64,000 nt of DNA from an archaeon (GTDB lineage Archaea; Nanobdellota; Nanobdellia; Woesearchaeales; UBA9642), in NCBI GenBank assembly GCA_020057295.1, contig JAGVGF010000006.1:1-64000 (forward strand), in the 5' to 3' direction. Below are positions 29,829 to 39,277 of this stretch, piece by piece (positions within the stretch are counted from its first letter, which is position 1; the number at the start of each line of letters is the position of its first letter). The notes beneath the pieces are model-generated. The model saw only the letters and a program-made list of their open reading frames with translations. It had not been told where the DNA came from and did no database searches. The translations under genes were made by a program, and so were the position numbers.

Positions 29829-30031
29829 TTATAACAACATACTGTTATAATATAAAGAGTACGTGCTTCAGGATTATATATCCTCCTTATAAGAAAATCC
29901 TGAATGCTTCAGAAAAATCCTGAAACAGACACCTATCAGTACACAACATATGGTATGTTTGTGCTAAAATATATCAAATAAAGCTGTTTTAGGTCTTGAA
30001 ACATAAATGTTTAATCAAAATCCTGAAACAG
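29829..30031. promoter_or_regulatory. Divergent regulatory region with several dyads and four AATCCTGAA sites
   Basis: TTATAACA-N6-TGTTATAA; AACATA-TGG-TATGTT; AATCCTGAA at 29896, 29916, 30019 and inverted at 29867. Confidence 0.65.
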
Positions 30032-30077
30032 TCTTGAACAGCATAACCTTTAAAAACAACATTCTCCTATAAGCACT

Positions 30078-31670
30078 ATGCGTGATACAGAAGAAGTTAT
30101 CTTAAACATATTCAAGAATAATTTAAGCAAGGAATTAAATACAGAATTCTTAGTTAAAGAAATATACACACAAGAGTATAAAGAGATTGAAGAATTACTA
30201 AATAGTACAGATCGTACAAATGTCCATAATGGTAAACGTAGAAAGTTTCAACTACACAGAAAAATATTATACTATATAAACAAACTTATAGAAAGCGACA
30301 TAATAAAAGTTTCTAAAACCGTTGATAAGGGTGAAAAATATTTTGTTCTAAAAACTGAGGAAGGAGATACAATAATAGAAAAGGGTTACAGAAAAATAAT
30401 AATAACTAAGCCTACACTCTCAACAACACAAATTGAGCAATATGAAAGCAAAGGCGTAATGAGAAAATATAGAGAGGATTCATGGATTAATAGATTTAAT
30501 TCTATACTGTTAGAATGCTCAAAAAATTCTGAATCAAGCAGATTGTACAATTTAGTTAAAGAGTGTTTGACAGATGTTAATGATACAGTTGCATTAAACG
30601 AATTTGAATATGTATTAAGAGAAATGAGCGAGAAGGAAATCACAGATTTTCTTAATAAAATATGTAGAGATACAGAAAGCTATGATAAAAATATGTCTAT
30701 AATATTAAACATAGCAAGCGTTAATAATAAGATATATCATTTTATTGACGAATACACTAACATTAATCCTAAATTTGTTAATGTAATATTTAATATAAGC
30801 AATAAAGATTTACAAAAGAATTCGAAAATCATAGAACATATAATCAAAGAATTTTCTAAACAAAAAATAAAGATTAATATAAAAAATAATGATTTAAGCA
30901 TTGCGCCTTACTTTAAGGGAAAGGCAGGAATATACAATTTTGATGATGAAGATTGGGATGTGTATACAAAAAAATTCAGAGGAAACGTTATCGGTGTAAG
31001 TTGTTCACAGTCACAAATAGCTATAAGTATCAACAGATTTTTTGAAGTATATCATACTGACGTAGAATTCAGACATGCAGTACTTAATGCCGCAAAGACA
31101 TTACTAACAGCAAATAATATTCAACGACGCAAATCTAACGAATATTTTAGAAACATAAACACTCTTAACAATCCTAATGCTGCAGATTTTTATAAATTCA
31201 GCAGAAATTATATAAGATTTTGGAACTATGATTGGCATAAAGACATTCAAGAAAATAATAATTTATTTGAACTTATAAAAAGTACAAAAGAGTTAGTGGA
31301 TAATTTTTGTTATAGTGAAGAAACAGTCTATAAGAGTTGTGGCATACCGATAAGATTTAAGATAGCTTTCAGTAGCGCATTCAGAAATTTTGATCCGAAA
31401 TTTATGGGTGAGCGTGATTATAAAAAAGCCACAGTTAAGAGAGCAGAAGATTATTATACTGGTGAGATGAAGAATTTTATAGTAATTAGAGAAAAAATGT
31501 TCGAAATATTCGACGGTGGAGATAGATTAAGAATTTTTAGAACCAGCGATTTTGAGACTACGGACATAATACACGAATTTAGTATTTTATTGAATACATA
31601 CAAAATTCCGCTATTCACTTACGATTTTAGTGGATTGCGTGGAATGGTAAAATTAACAAATTTCCTGTAA
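30078..31670 (+). CDS. Unknown 530-aa protein with probable N-terminal winged-helix region
   Basis: Single intact ORF; N-terminal helix-rich segment with FQLHRKILYYINKLIESDIIKVSKTVDKGEKYFVL wing-like pattern. Confidence 0.8.
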   Translation: MRDTEEVILNIFKNNLSKELNTEFLVKEIYTQEYKEIEELLNSTDRTNVHNGKRRKFQLHRKILYYINKLIESDIIKVSKTVDKGEKYFVLKTEEGDTIIEKGYRKIIITKPTLSTTQIEQYESKGVMRKYREDSWINRFNSILLECSKNSESSRLYNLVKECLTDVNDTVALNEFEYVLREMSEKEITDFLNKICRDTESYDKNMSIILNIASVNNKIYHFIDEYTNINPKFVNVIFNISNKDLQKNSKIIEHIIKEFSKQKIKINIKNNDLSIAPYFKGKAGIYNFDDEDWDVYTKKFRGNVIGVSCSQSQIAISINRFFEVYHTDVEFRHAVLNAAKTLLTANNIQRRKSNEYFRNINTLNNPNAADFYKFSRNYIRFWNYDWHKDIQENNNLFELIKSTKELVDNFCYSEETVYKSCGIPIRFKIAFSSAFRNFDPKFMGERDYKKATVKRAEDYYTGEMKNFIVIREKMFEIFDGGDRLRIFRTSDFETTDIIHEFSILLNTYKIPLFTYDFSGLRGMVKLTNFL

Positions 31671-31703
31671 GTTTAAATTAGTAAAGGAGTATGATAGAAG
31701 TAC

Positions 31704-32345
31704 ATGATAATAAACGAAAAGAACTGTATGGATGCGTGGAAGAAATCTTTAAAGCATATTATAGATAATGGTGCAGACTTTAAGGATAGAGATGAAAGAA
31801 TTTGTAGGGAAGTCTTGAATCTTATAGTTAATATTGAACATCCAGAAACTGATTATGACGCACCAATAGATTCTATGCGTAAATTTGAATGGATATATCC
31901 TTCAGTTGAGGAATTATCATCAATAATACTTAATAAAGAAGATTTAGCAATATATGAATTTAGTTATGGCCCTAGAATATTTAATTTTTTAGGTAAAAAA
32001 GATCAGATCAATGATTATATTATACCATTGTTGAAAAAAGATCCTAATAGTAGACGTGCAGTGATATCATTGTTTAATCCTGCAACTGATTCCGACATAT
32101 TAAACAAGAGCGTCCCTAGTTTATTATTCATATATTTTAAAATCAAAGACGGTAAGTTAAATACTACTTGCTTTATTAGAAGTAATGATTTCTTTATAGG
32201 TTGGCCGGGTAACATTTATCAAATATATTTACTACAAAAATATGTTGCTGATAAATTAAATACTAAAACAGGAGCATTATCCACGATATCATGTAGTGCA
32301 CATATATTTCAAGAAAATCTCGAAAATATAAATAAAATATTATAA
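31704..32345 (+). CDS. Thymidylate synthase/dCMP hydroxymethylase-like protein, apparent catalytic Cys to Ser
   Basis: YGPRIF, KKDPNSRRAVISLFNP, VPSLLFIYFKIKDGKLNTTCFIRSNDFFIGWPGNIYQIYLLQKYVADKL. Confidence 0.8.
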   Translation: MIINEKNCMDAWKKSLKHIIDNGADFKDRDERICREVLNLIVNIEHPETDYDAPIDSMRKFEWIYPSVEELSSIILNKEDLAIYEFSYGPRIFNFLGKKDQINDYIIPLLKKDPNSRRAVISLFNPATDSDILNKSVPSLLFIYFKIKDGKLNTTCFIRSNDFFIGWPGNIYQIYLLQKYVADKLNTKTGALSTISCSAHIFQENLENINKIL

Positions 32346-32435
32346 AGAATATATCAAAAAAAATAATATTAGAAATCACTAATTCTCGAGTGTAAAACAA
32401 AAAAGTTTATAAATAAGTTGCCGCAGTTGTGAATT

Positions 32436-32624
32436 ATGACAAAGAAAGAATATCAAGACGGAGAAGAACCTCCAGTTGATGAATTTGAATCTAATCCTGA
32501 AAGTTTAAGGGATGCTGACGCAATTACTGATGCAGAAGAAGCATTCATGGAAGGATACGAATCAGGAATGGATGAGGAAGAAGAAGAGGAAGAAAAAGAA
32601 AAAGTCGATGAATTTGATATATAA
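32436..32624 (+). CDS. Small acidic protein
   Basis: Asp/Glu-rich 62-aa ORF with its own TATA-like upstream region. Confidence 0.6.
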   Translation: MTKKEYQDGEEPPVDEFESNPESLRDADAITDAEEAFMEGYESGMDEEEEEEEKEKVDEFDI

Positions 32625-32697
32625 TCCTCTACAGTAACACTGTTTCTAGACTACATTTAAGAAGCTTGTCAAGATATAATTTTTAAGAAAAATTTAA

Positions 32698-33003
32698 TTA
32701 TGATTCTAGTCCGAATGAATCTGTAAATTCTGCAATCATCTTGTATTTATTCAAATAATCAAAGCCTTTCTGTGTCAAAGAATATGTTTTGCTATCGCCT
32801 TGAATATTTTCTAATATAAAATCTTTACCCATTAACTCTTTCAAGTATTCTTCCATCATTTGATGAGAAAGGTTGCTCTTATAAAGAATATGGGTTGGCT
32901 TAATACGATTGTTTTTGTCATGTACTGCCTTCAATATATCGTAGATTATTCTTAATCTATCACGTTTTTTTGCCATTTTTACGCTTTTGTTTCTGTTTTC
33001 CAA
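32698..33003 (-). CDS. Archaeal winged-helix DNA-binding protein (HTH_45-like)
   Basis: RLRIIYDILKAVHDKNNRIKPTHILYKSNLSHQMMEEYLKELMGKDFI...YSLTQKGFDYLNKY. Confidence 0.85.
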   Translation of the reverse strand: MENRNKSVKMAKKRDRLRIIYDILKAVHDKNNRIKPTHILYKSNLSHQMMEEYLKELMGKDFILENIQGDSKTYSLTQKGFDYLNKYKMIAEFTDSFGLES

Positions 33004-33661
33004 CCCTTAATATAAATAATAAATTAACCAACACCAGTATGTAAGCTATTAACTCTAATATGTGTCCTATAACATAATATGTTGAATTATCCATAGCAAA
33101 TATAAATTGTAAATATGCTATAAATAATAATATCATTGCAATAAGTACAATTAGTGATGTAGACTTACGCGTAGCCCAATAATTTCTTAGATAATAATAA
33201 ACTATAAATCCGAGCAATACTGCAGATAACATGTATAATAAAAATGTCTTATAAGGACTAAAATATAAGGCTGAAAATACGAGCAAGAATAACAGTATAA
33301 ACGTCTGTAAACTATAGATTCTTAATGCAACATATGCTAAAAGTAATAATCCTATGAGAAATAATATTGCGTGTACATAGATTCCGAACAGATTTAATAA
33401 ATATACGTCCTGTAATTTTATCAATCCACAAATATCATCATCCAATCGCGCCATCATTATAAAATTTAATACAGATTGAACAATATAAGATGCTGCTATG
33501 AAAAAGAATGCTAATGAGAATAATTTTATATTACGTTCTCCTGATATCTTATAGATTTTCCAAGCATAAAAGCTTACTAGTAGAGTGATTACAGCAAATA
33601 ATACTTCTAATAGTATATCATATCCAAAGAACCATTGTGGTGTTATAAAGACGTTACCCAT
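32960..33661 (-). CDS. Multi-TM membrane protein
   Basis: Seven or so hydrophobic segments; overlaps the start of the HTH gene. Confidence 0.8.
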   Translation of the reverse strand: MGNVFITPQWFFGYDILLEVLFAVITLLVSFYAWKIYKISGERNIKLFSLAFFFIAASYIVQSVLNFIMMARLDDDICGLIKLQDVYLLNLFGIYVHAILFLIGLLLLAYVALRIYSLQTFILLFLLVFSALYFSPYKTFLLYMLSAVLLGFIVYYYLRNYWATRKSTSLIVLIAMILLFIAYLQFIFAMDNSTYYVIGHILELIAYILVLVNLLFILRVGKQKQKRKNGKKT

Positions 33662-33765
33662 ACTTATAGAGTAATTGGACTGTTTTTATAGTTTATGGAA
33701 ACGGCCTACATAAATATATATTGATAACAACACAACAATACATCTATATTGGCTTAAATATTAAC

Positions 33766-35694
33766 TTAATCCATATCAAATGTTAAAGATTTGCTTCTTA
33801 TATTAGAGACCATTTTCTGGATAAATGCTTCTTTGCTAACACCAAACTTGACTTTACCATCAAGTGTTCTGACCGCTAGTGTATGATTTTCCATTTCCTT
33901 ATCACCAATAGTAATCATTAAGGGTATTTGTAGCAACTGTGCATCCCTAACTTTTTTAGGAGTACTTTCTGTACGTTCATCGACTTCTACACGAATACCG
34001 TGTCTATGCATTTCTGCTTGTAAATCTTTACAATACGCAGTATGCCTATCAGCTATAGGTAACAATTTAACTTGAACAGGACTAAGCCATAAAGGAAATT
34101 TACCAGCAAAGTGTTCCGTCATTATTCCAAAAAATCTTTCAAGAGATCCTAATATCGCTCTATGAATCATAACGGCATACTGCTTCTTACCATCATTATC
34201 AACATACATTGTCTCAAACCTTTGTGGCAAATTAAAATCAAGTTGACATGTTGGACACTGCCACTTTCGTCCTAATGCATCTTCTATATCTATATCAATT
34301 TTTGGACCATAAAATGCTCCGTCACCAGGCTTAACTTCATAAGGTATATCTGCCTTCTTCAATGCACTTGCAAGTATTCCTTCAGCCTGATCCCACAACT
34401 CTTTAGTTCCAAGCGACTTTTCTGGTTTCGTAGACAAATAATATTTTAATTTAAAATTAAATACTTCATTCCATACATATTTAATAAATTCTAGTACGCC
34501 AAATACTTCATCTTCTATCTGATCAAATCTACAAAATATGTGTGCATCATCTTGTGAAAATTTTCTAACTCTGACCATTCCTGTTAATGTCCCGGAAAAT
34601 TCGTTTCTATGCAATGAACAGAAATCTGCAATTCTTATAGGCAAATCCTTGTAACTTTTTACATCTCTATTATATATTAAACAGTGCGATGGACAATTCA
34701 TGGGTTTTAATGAAAATTCCTGACCCTCAATATCAAGTACAAACATATCGCTTCTATAATGTTCCCAATGTCCAGATGTTTCCCACAATTTTTTATTGTA
34801 CATTTGAGGAGTTATTACCTCTTTGTATCCTCTCTTTTGATATTCAGATCGTATAAAATTTAGTAATTCATTATATATTATCGTTCCGTTAAATAGAAAA
34901 AAAGGCGCTCCTGGAGAATATTCGTGAAAATAAACGAGATTCAAATCCTGTGTTAATTTTCTATGATCTCTCTTTTCCGCTTCTTCGAGTAATTTTAAGT
35001 AAGCATCTAAATCTTTCTTTTCAATAAATGCTGTACCATAAATTCTTTGAAGTTGTTTGTTATTACTATCTGCTCTCCAATATGCTCCAGCTACTTTCAT
35101 AAGCTTAACTGCTTTTAATTTAGAAGTTCTTGGAACATGAGGTCCTCGACATAAATCAAAGAATTCTCCTTGTTTATACATAGAAATTTTTTCAGTAGCA
35201 TCATCCATTGCTTCAATCATTTCAACTTTATAGTCATTTGTTGCAAACAATTTTAATGCATCACGCTTGGATAATTCTTCTCTATAAACCGGCAAATCTT
35301 CTTTAACGATTTTTTCCATTTCTGCCTCTATTGCTGCAAAGTCGTTAGTACTAAAAGTTTTTTCAGAATCAATATCATAATAAAACCCTTCCTCTACAAC
35401 TGGACCAATAGTTAATTTAATGTCAGGATACATTCGAGTTAATGCTTGCGCAAGCAAATGCGCACTACTATGTCTTATAACTTCTAATCCTTCTTTGTCT
35501 CTTCCAGTAATTATTTGTAACTGTGAATCTCCAGAAATTTTAGAGGACATGTCAACTAATTTGCCATTGACTTTTGCTGCTAACGCGGCCATTGCAAGTC
35601 TCGGACCAATCTTTTCAGCAATCTCCATAATAGAAGTTTCCTTAGGATACTCTGCTACATTACCATCAGGAAAAGTTATTTTAACAACACTCAT
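33766..35694 (-). CDS. thrS: Threonyl-tRNA synthetase, bacterial-type (TGS + N2 editing domain)
   Basis: TGS N-terminus, HSSAHLLAQAL, DLCRGPH, catalytic MNCPSHCLIY, RIADFCSLHRNEFSG. Confidence 0.97.
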   Translation of the reverse strand: MSVVKITFPDGNVAEYPKETSIMEIAEKIGPRLAMAALAAKVNGKLVDMSSKISGDSQLQIITGRDKEGLEVIRHSSAHLLAQALTRMYPDIKLTIGPVVEEGFYYDIDSEKTFSTNDFAAIEAEMEKIVKEDLPVYREELSKRDALKLFATNDYKVEMIEAMDDATEKISMYKQGEFFDLCRGPHVPRTSKLKAVKLMKVAGAYWRADSNNKQLQRIYGTAFIEKKDLDAYLKLLEEAEKRDHRKLTQDLNLVYFHEYSPGAPFFLFNGTIIYNELLNFIRSEYQKRGYKEVITPQMYNKKLWETSGHWEHYRSDMFVLDIEGQEFSLKPMNCPSHCLIYNRDVKSYKDLPIRIADFCSLHRNEFSGTLTGMVRVRKFSQDDAHIFCRFDQIEDEVFGVLEFIKYVWNEVFNFKLKYYLSTKPEKSLGTKELWDQAEGILASALKKADIPYEVKPGDGAFYGPKIDIDIEDALGRKWQCPTCQLDFNLPQRFETMYVDNDGKKQYAVMIHRAILGSLERFFGIMTEHFAGKFPLWLSPVQVKLLPIADRHTAYCKDLQAEMHRHGIRVEVDERTESTPKKVRDAQLLQIPLMITIGDKEMENHTLAVRTLDGKVKFGVSKEAFIQKMVSNIRSKSLTFDMD

Positions 35695-35802
35695 TCAAAT
35701 CACCCACGCAATACAACTGCGTATAATAGCAAAAATAGTCGAGATTTTAAAAGTTTATTATTATATTGAGAGTTTATCTAATAATAGATGTTATAATAGA
35801 TA

Positions 35803-36009
35803 TTATCCTCTTCTGTTCATTCGATGTTTACGAAAAAATAGATTTAGAAATAACAATATAAAAAAAATCACTAATGACACAATCATTCCTATCTGCAGTT
35901 CTGTCATATCAGAGAACTTTTTTCCACTGGTGGAAAAAACATATAGCAGCAAAGTAAATATTAAGAAGAATAAAATCATAAAAAAATATATTAGTTTACG
36001 TGTATTCAT
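35803..36009 (-). CDS. Small 2-TM membrane protein
   Basis: Two TM helices, basic C-terminus RKHRMNRRG. Confidence 0.6.
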   Translation of the reverse strand: MNTRKLIYFFMILFFLIFTLLLYVFSTSGKKFSDMTELQIGMIVSLVIFFILLFLNLFFRKHRMNRRG

Positions 36010-36034
36010 AAAATATAAAAAATATTTTTATAAA

Positions 36035-36232
36035 TTATTTCTTATCAACTTTGTACATGAACGTATTTCTCTTGCCTGTGTTCTTGTACTTGATTATATT
36101 CGTCTTACGTAATTTTTTAAGACTCATAGTTACTGAGCCTATAGAAACTTTTAATTTTTCAGAAATTTCTCTAGATGTAAACCATTTACCTTTGTTTTTA
36201 CATAAAAAGTCGTATACTTCCTGTTGACCCAT
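36035..36232 (-). CDS. Winged-helix DNA-binding protein
   Basis: GKWFTSREISEKLKVSIGSVTMSLKKLRKTNIIKYK. Confidence 0.82.
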   Translation of the reverse strand: MGQQEVYDFLCKNKGKWFTSREISEKLKVSIGSVTMSLKKLRKTNIIKYKNTGKRNTFMYKVDKK

Positions 36233-36249
36233 TATAATAACCCCCGTTA

Positions 36250-36308
36250 ATACATGAAACTCATGTATAAAATATATGTTCTAAAATACATGAAACCAAG
36301 CATGTATT
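36250..36308 (-). promoter_or_regulatory. Pair of ATACATG/CATGTAT dyads upstream of the winged-helix gene
   Basis: ATACATGA-AAC-TCATGTAT (36250-36268) and AATACATG-N8-CATGTATT (36285-36308), both perfect. Confidence 0.65.
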
Positions 36309-36460
36309 TAAGCTTTTCCTTTTCACTCGATAGTTATAGCATATGCAAAAAAAGACATCGTCAATATAATCGTCTTTTTTGCACCCTAAAAATGATAAAA
36401 TCATTTTTATGGTTTATAAATGTTGATTTATAAAGAATAAGCACAAAATAAGACGAAAAA

Positions 36461-36712
36461 TTAACGTTTAGGTTTAGTAAACAAGTTTACAACAACTTCA
36501 TAATCACTTTTTTTTACGTATAAGCTATTCATGCCATCAGATTGAAGTTCACTATCATGCTCAACTCTAAATGGAATGTTATTAGCTTGAAGAACAGCAA
36601 CCAAGTCTTTATCATGAGAATCCATACCAAACAATCCCGCATTTTCAATTAGCGTATATTGTATCCATCCTTCAGAATCCATTTTTTCCATCAATTTAGT
36701 TTTTTTATCCAT
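36461..36712 (-). CDS. Hypothetical 83-aa protein (track start at 36784 probably too long)
   Basis: MDKKTKLMEKMDSEGWIQYTLIENAGLFGMDSHDKDLVAVL...; SD GGTGATTTTATG. Confidence 0.72.
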   Translation of the reverse strand: MDKKTKLMEKMDSEGWIQYTLIENAGLFGMDSHDKDLVAVLQANNIPFRVEHDSELQSDGMNSLYVKKSDYEVVVNLFTKPKR

Positions 36713-36720
36713 AAAATCAC

Positions 36721-36855
36721 CTATAATACAAATCCTAAAACAATTGCTACTAATCCTACAGCAATAATAGCATATGCTATCCATAAATCCATACTTAAAT
36801 TTTTGAAATAATCAGAAAAACCATCAGAATCCAATGTTATTTTCTTATCTGCCAT
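36721..36855 (-). CDS. 44-aa single-TM micro-protein
   Basis: MADKKITLDSDGFSDYFKNLSMDLWIAYAIIAVGLVAIVLGFVL*; stop abuts SD of next gene. Confidence 0.62.
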   Translation of the reverse strand: MADKKITLDSDGFSDYFKNLSMDLWIAYAIIAVGLVAIVLGFVL

Positions 36856-36856
36856 C

Positions 36857-36988
36857 TTAATTCACACTTAAAGCTTTCATCGTCTTATTGCCACAATGTG
36901 GACATACCCATTCCTGAAATATACTATTACCAGAATTTAATTTTCCAGCCTTCTTCAATTCAGATTTACACTTTGAACATACTTCCAT
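36857..36988 (-). CDS. 43-aa zinc-ribbon micro-protein
   Basis: MEVCSKCKSELKKAGKLNSGNSIFQEWVCPHCGNKTMKALSVN*; upstream AGAGGTGAAT SD. Confidence 0.68.
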   Translation of the reverse strand: MEVCSKCKSELKKAGKLNSGNSIFQEWVCPHCGNKTMKALSVN

Positions 36989-37075
36989 ACTATTCACCTC
37001 TTGAATCTTAGAAAGACTTGTTTATATAGTTTATTAATTGAAAATTATAATAAAGCCATACTAATAATTTTATAA

Positions 37076-38170
37076 TTATCGTAGATGTATCTCAATTATA
37101 TCTCTATCCTGTAACTTGTGATCTAACATAAATCTTTGTCCAGGAAATTTTGAACTTTTACCCCAAACTCTACAGAATTTGAATTTTGAAACAAAATCTT
37201 TATGTAACTTATTACATATATCTTCAATTTTTGAATTTCTAGCTATAATTAACGGAATTTTTAGGTCTGCCTCTTTGCTTGGTTCCTTCAAATATATTCT
37301 TATTAAATCTAATTTTTCAAATATCAATTCTTTTAACTGCTCAATATAGATTTTGTCCTTTGCACTAATTGCTAAATCTGCTTTTAACTCAGTAACAATT
37401 TTTTCAACTTGTTTTTCTGTTGCTAAATCAATTTTATTTACAACAATGATTGCAGGAATATATTTTTTATTACCCTCTAAAACATCAATAAATTCATCAA
37501 CATCGATATCAGTTCTTATAATAATATCGGCATTATTTATCTTAAATTCTTTACATACAGATTTTATTGTTTCCTCATCAATCTTGGTCAATTTTACTGT
37601 ACTAGCAACCTTTATTCCACCATGCGAACCCTTAACTATCCTAACTTCCGGTTTCTTTTTATTTAATCTTAAGTGCGAATCATATATCTCTTTTTTTAAC
37701 ACGTCATAATGCTCAGGAGCATTCACATCAATAATTAATAGTGCTAAATCGGCAGATCTCATTACGGACAATACTTCCTTACCTCTTCCTGTTCCAGCTG
37801 CTGCACCTTTAACAATTCCTGGAACATCTAATATCTGAATTTTTGCATCACCAAAATGCATTATTCCAGGAACAACAGTTAATGTTGTAAATGCATAAGC
37901 AGCAGTTTTAGACTCTGCATTTGTTAAATCATTTAACAGAGTAGATTTTCCAACTGATGGAAATCCTACAAGAATTACTGTTCCATCGCCTGTTTTTCTA
38001 ACATCATAACCTTCCATCTTCTTGCCGCCAGAACCACGAGTTTCACGTTTTTCCTTAAGCTTGGCAAGTTTAGCCTTCATTAAGCCGACGGCATGTTGTG
38101 TACTTTTATTATATTTAGTCTTAGCAATTTGTGCTTCTATCTCTTGAATTTCTGAATTATATTCTACCAC
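37076..38170 (-). CDS. DRG-family (OBG-like) GTPase with TGS domain
   Basis: GFPSVGKSTLLNDLTNAESKTAAYAFTTL, DVPGIVKGAAAGTGRGKEVL, NKID; C-terminal TGS. Confidence 0.96.
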   Translation of the reverse strand: MVEYNSEIQEIEAQIAKTKYNKSTQHAVGLMKAKLAKLKEKRETRGSGGKKMEGYDVRKTGDGTVILVGFPSVGKSTLLNDLTNAESKTAAYAFTTLTVVPGIMHFGDAKIQILDVPGIVKGAAAGTGRGKEVLSVMRSADLALLIIDVNAPEHYDVLKKEIYDSHLRLNKKKPEVRIVKGSHGGIKVASTVKLTKIDEETIKSVCKEFKINNADIIIRTDIDVDEFIDVLEGNKKYIPAIIVVNKIDLATEKQVEKIVTELKADLAISAKDKIYIEQLKELIFEKLDLIRIYLKEPSKEADLKIPLIIARNSKIEDICNKLHKDFVSKFKFCRVWGKSSKFPGQRFMLDHKLQDRDIIEIHLR

Positions 38171-38253
38171 AATGATGAATATTCTTAACTTGTTTTAAAG
38201 TTTTCGCGTTTAGAAGGATAAAATTTAAATATAACGTCTCCTAAAACCATTAT

Positions 38254-39198
38254 ATGAAAAAGGGGTACTCAATAATAATCATCTTTTCTATACTATTATT
38301 ATCTTTAAGAATAGTTAGTGCAGCTTATTCTTGTATGGATGGATCATCAGATACTCCTTGCGTGTGTGGTCATACTCCAAACTCTGCTCAAGGATACGGA
38401 CAAGTAATCATTGGTGGCGGTAATGTTTCTATAATATCATGCGATAATATTGATGATGATGCCTGCCCAGAAGATTTTATGGATCCAGTAACTAGACAAG
38501 TTGGTAATTGTAGTAGTTGTCCTGACCCTGATTGTACAGCAACAGTCAATGGAGGAGTGTTAGAAGACAGAACAGGTGCTCCTGTTGAGAAAGCTGTAAT
38601 AACTGGAAATCCTATTAAGTGGAATCAGAGTGCAAATCTTGAGCGTAGCAATTTGTCAACAAATGCTCAGGGTAACTTTACGCTTACAGCGTTAACTGGA
38701 ACATATTTTTTCAGTGCATCAAAAGGTGCTTATGATACTCAATTAATAGAAGCAACAGTTATAAGAGGAAAAACAGCAAGCATATATTTCAGATTAATTA
38801 ATGGTACATGTCATTCAGATTGTACAAACAGTTATGGTAGATGTAATCAGGCATGTGATGGTGTAAACTTTACTGATGGAATGTGTAGATTCTATAGTAC
38901 AGGAGCATCACCATTAAGGAATGATGCTGGTGCAGTAATATTTGATGGTAGCATAGCTTCTCAATGTAATAATAGAATGTTGAATACAGAAATAAGATTA
39001 GGTCAAAAAAATGCCACGGCAGCATATTTTATCAAATGTAATACCAATACAGCACCATACAGCAACGCACCGTACATTAAATACTATGCTACAGCCTCAA
39101 CAGATACTGGCACAATAAAGAATTTGATTAAAGTTGAAAAAATAGCCAAATATAATGATATACCTGTAAGAGTTGTTATAGCATATTGGCAATCATAA
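38254..39198 (+). CDS. Secreted Cys-rich protein with carboxypeptidase-regulatory-like domain
   Basis: Signal peptide; GGVLEDRTGAPVEKAVITGNP...NAQGNFTLTALTGTYFFSASKGAYDTQLIEATV; many Cys. Confidence 0.8.
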   Translation: MKKGYSIIIIFSILLLSLRIVSAAYSCMDGSSDTPCVCGHTPNSAQGYGQVIIGGGNVSIISCDNIDDDACPEDFMDPVTRQVGNCSSCPDPDCTATVNGGVLEDRTGAPVEKAVITGNPIKWNQSANLERSNLSTNAQGNFTLTALTGTYFFSASKGAYDTQLIEATVIRGKTASIYFRLINGTCHSDCTNSYGRCNQACDGVNFTDGMCRFYSTGASPLRNDAGAVIFDGSIASQCNNRMLNTEIRLGQKNATAAYFIKCNTNTAPYSNAPYIKYYATASTDTGTIKNLIKVEKIAKYNDIPVRVVIAYWQS

Positions 39199-39277
39199 TT
39201 GTAAACATTAACTTTAGCAAAATTTTTATACCAAATTCTATAGTTAGACACAATATTAGTAAAAAATGGGGTGAAGT

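Noticed and set aside
35420-36112. Plus-strand ORF of 230 aa
   Set aside because: Antisense to thrS 5' end and two small genes; low-quality composition
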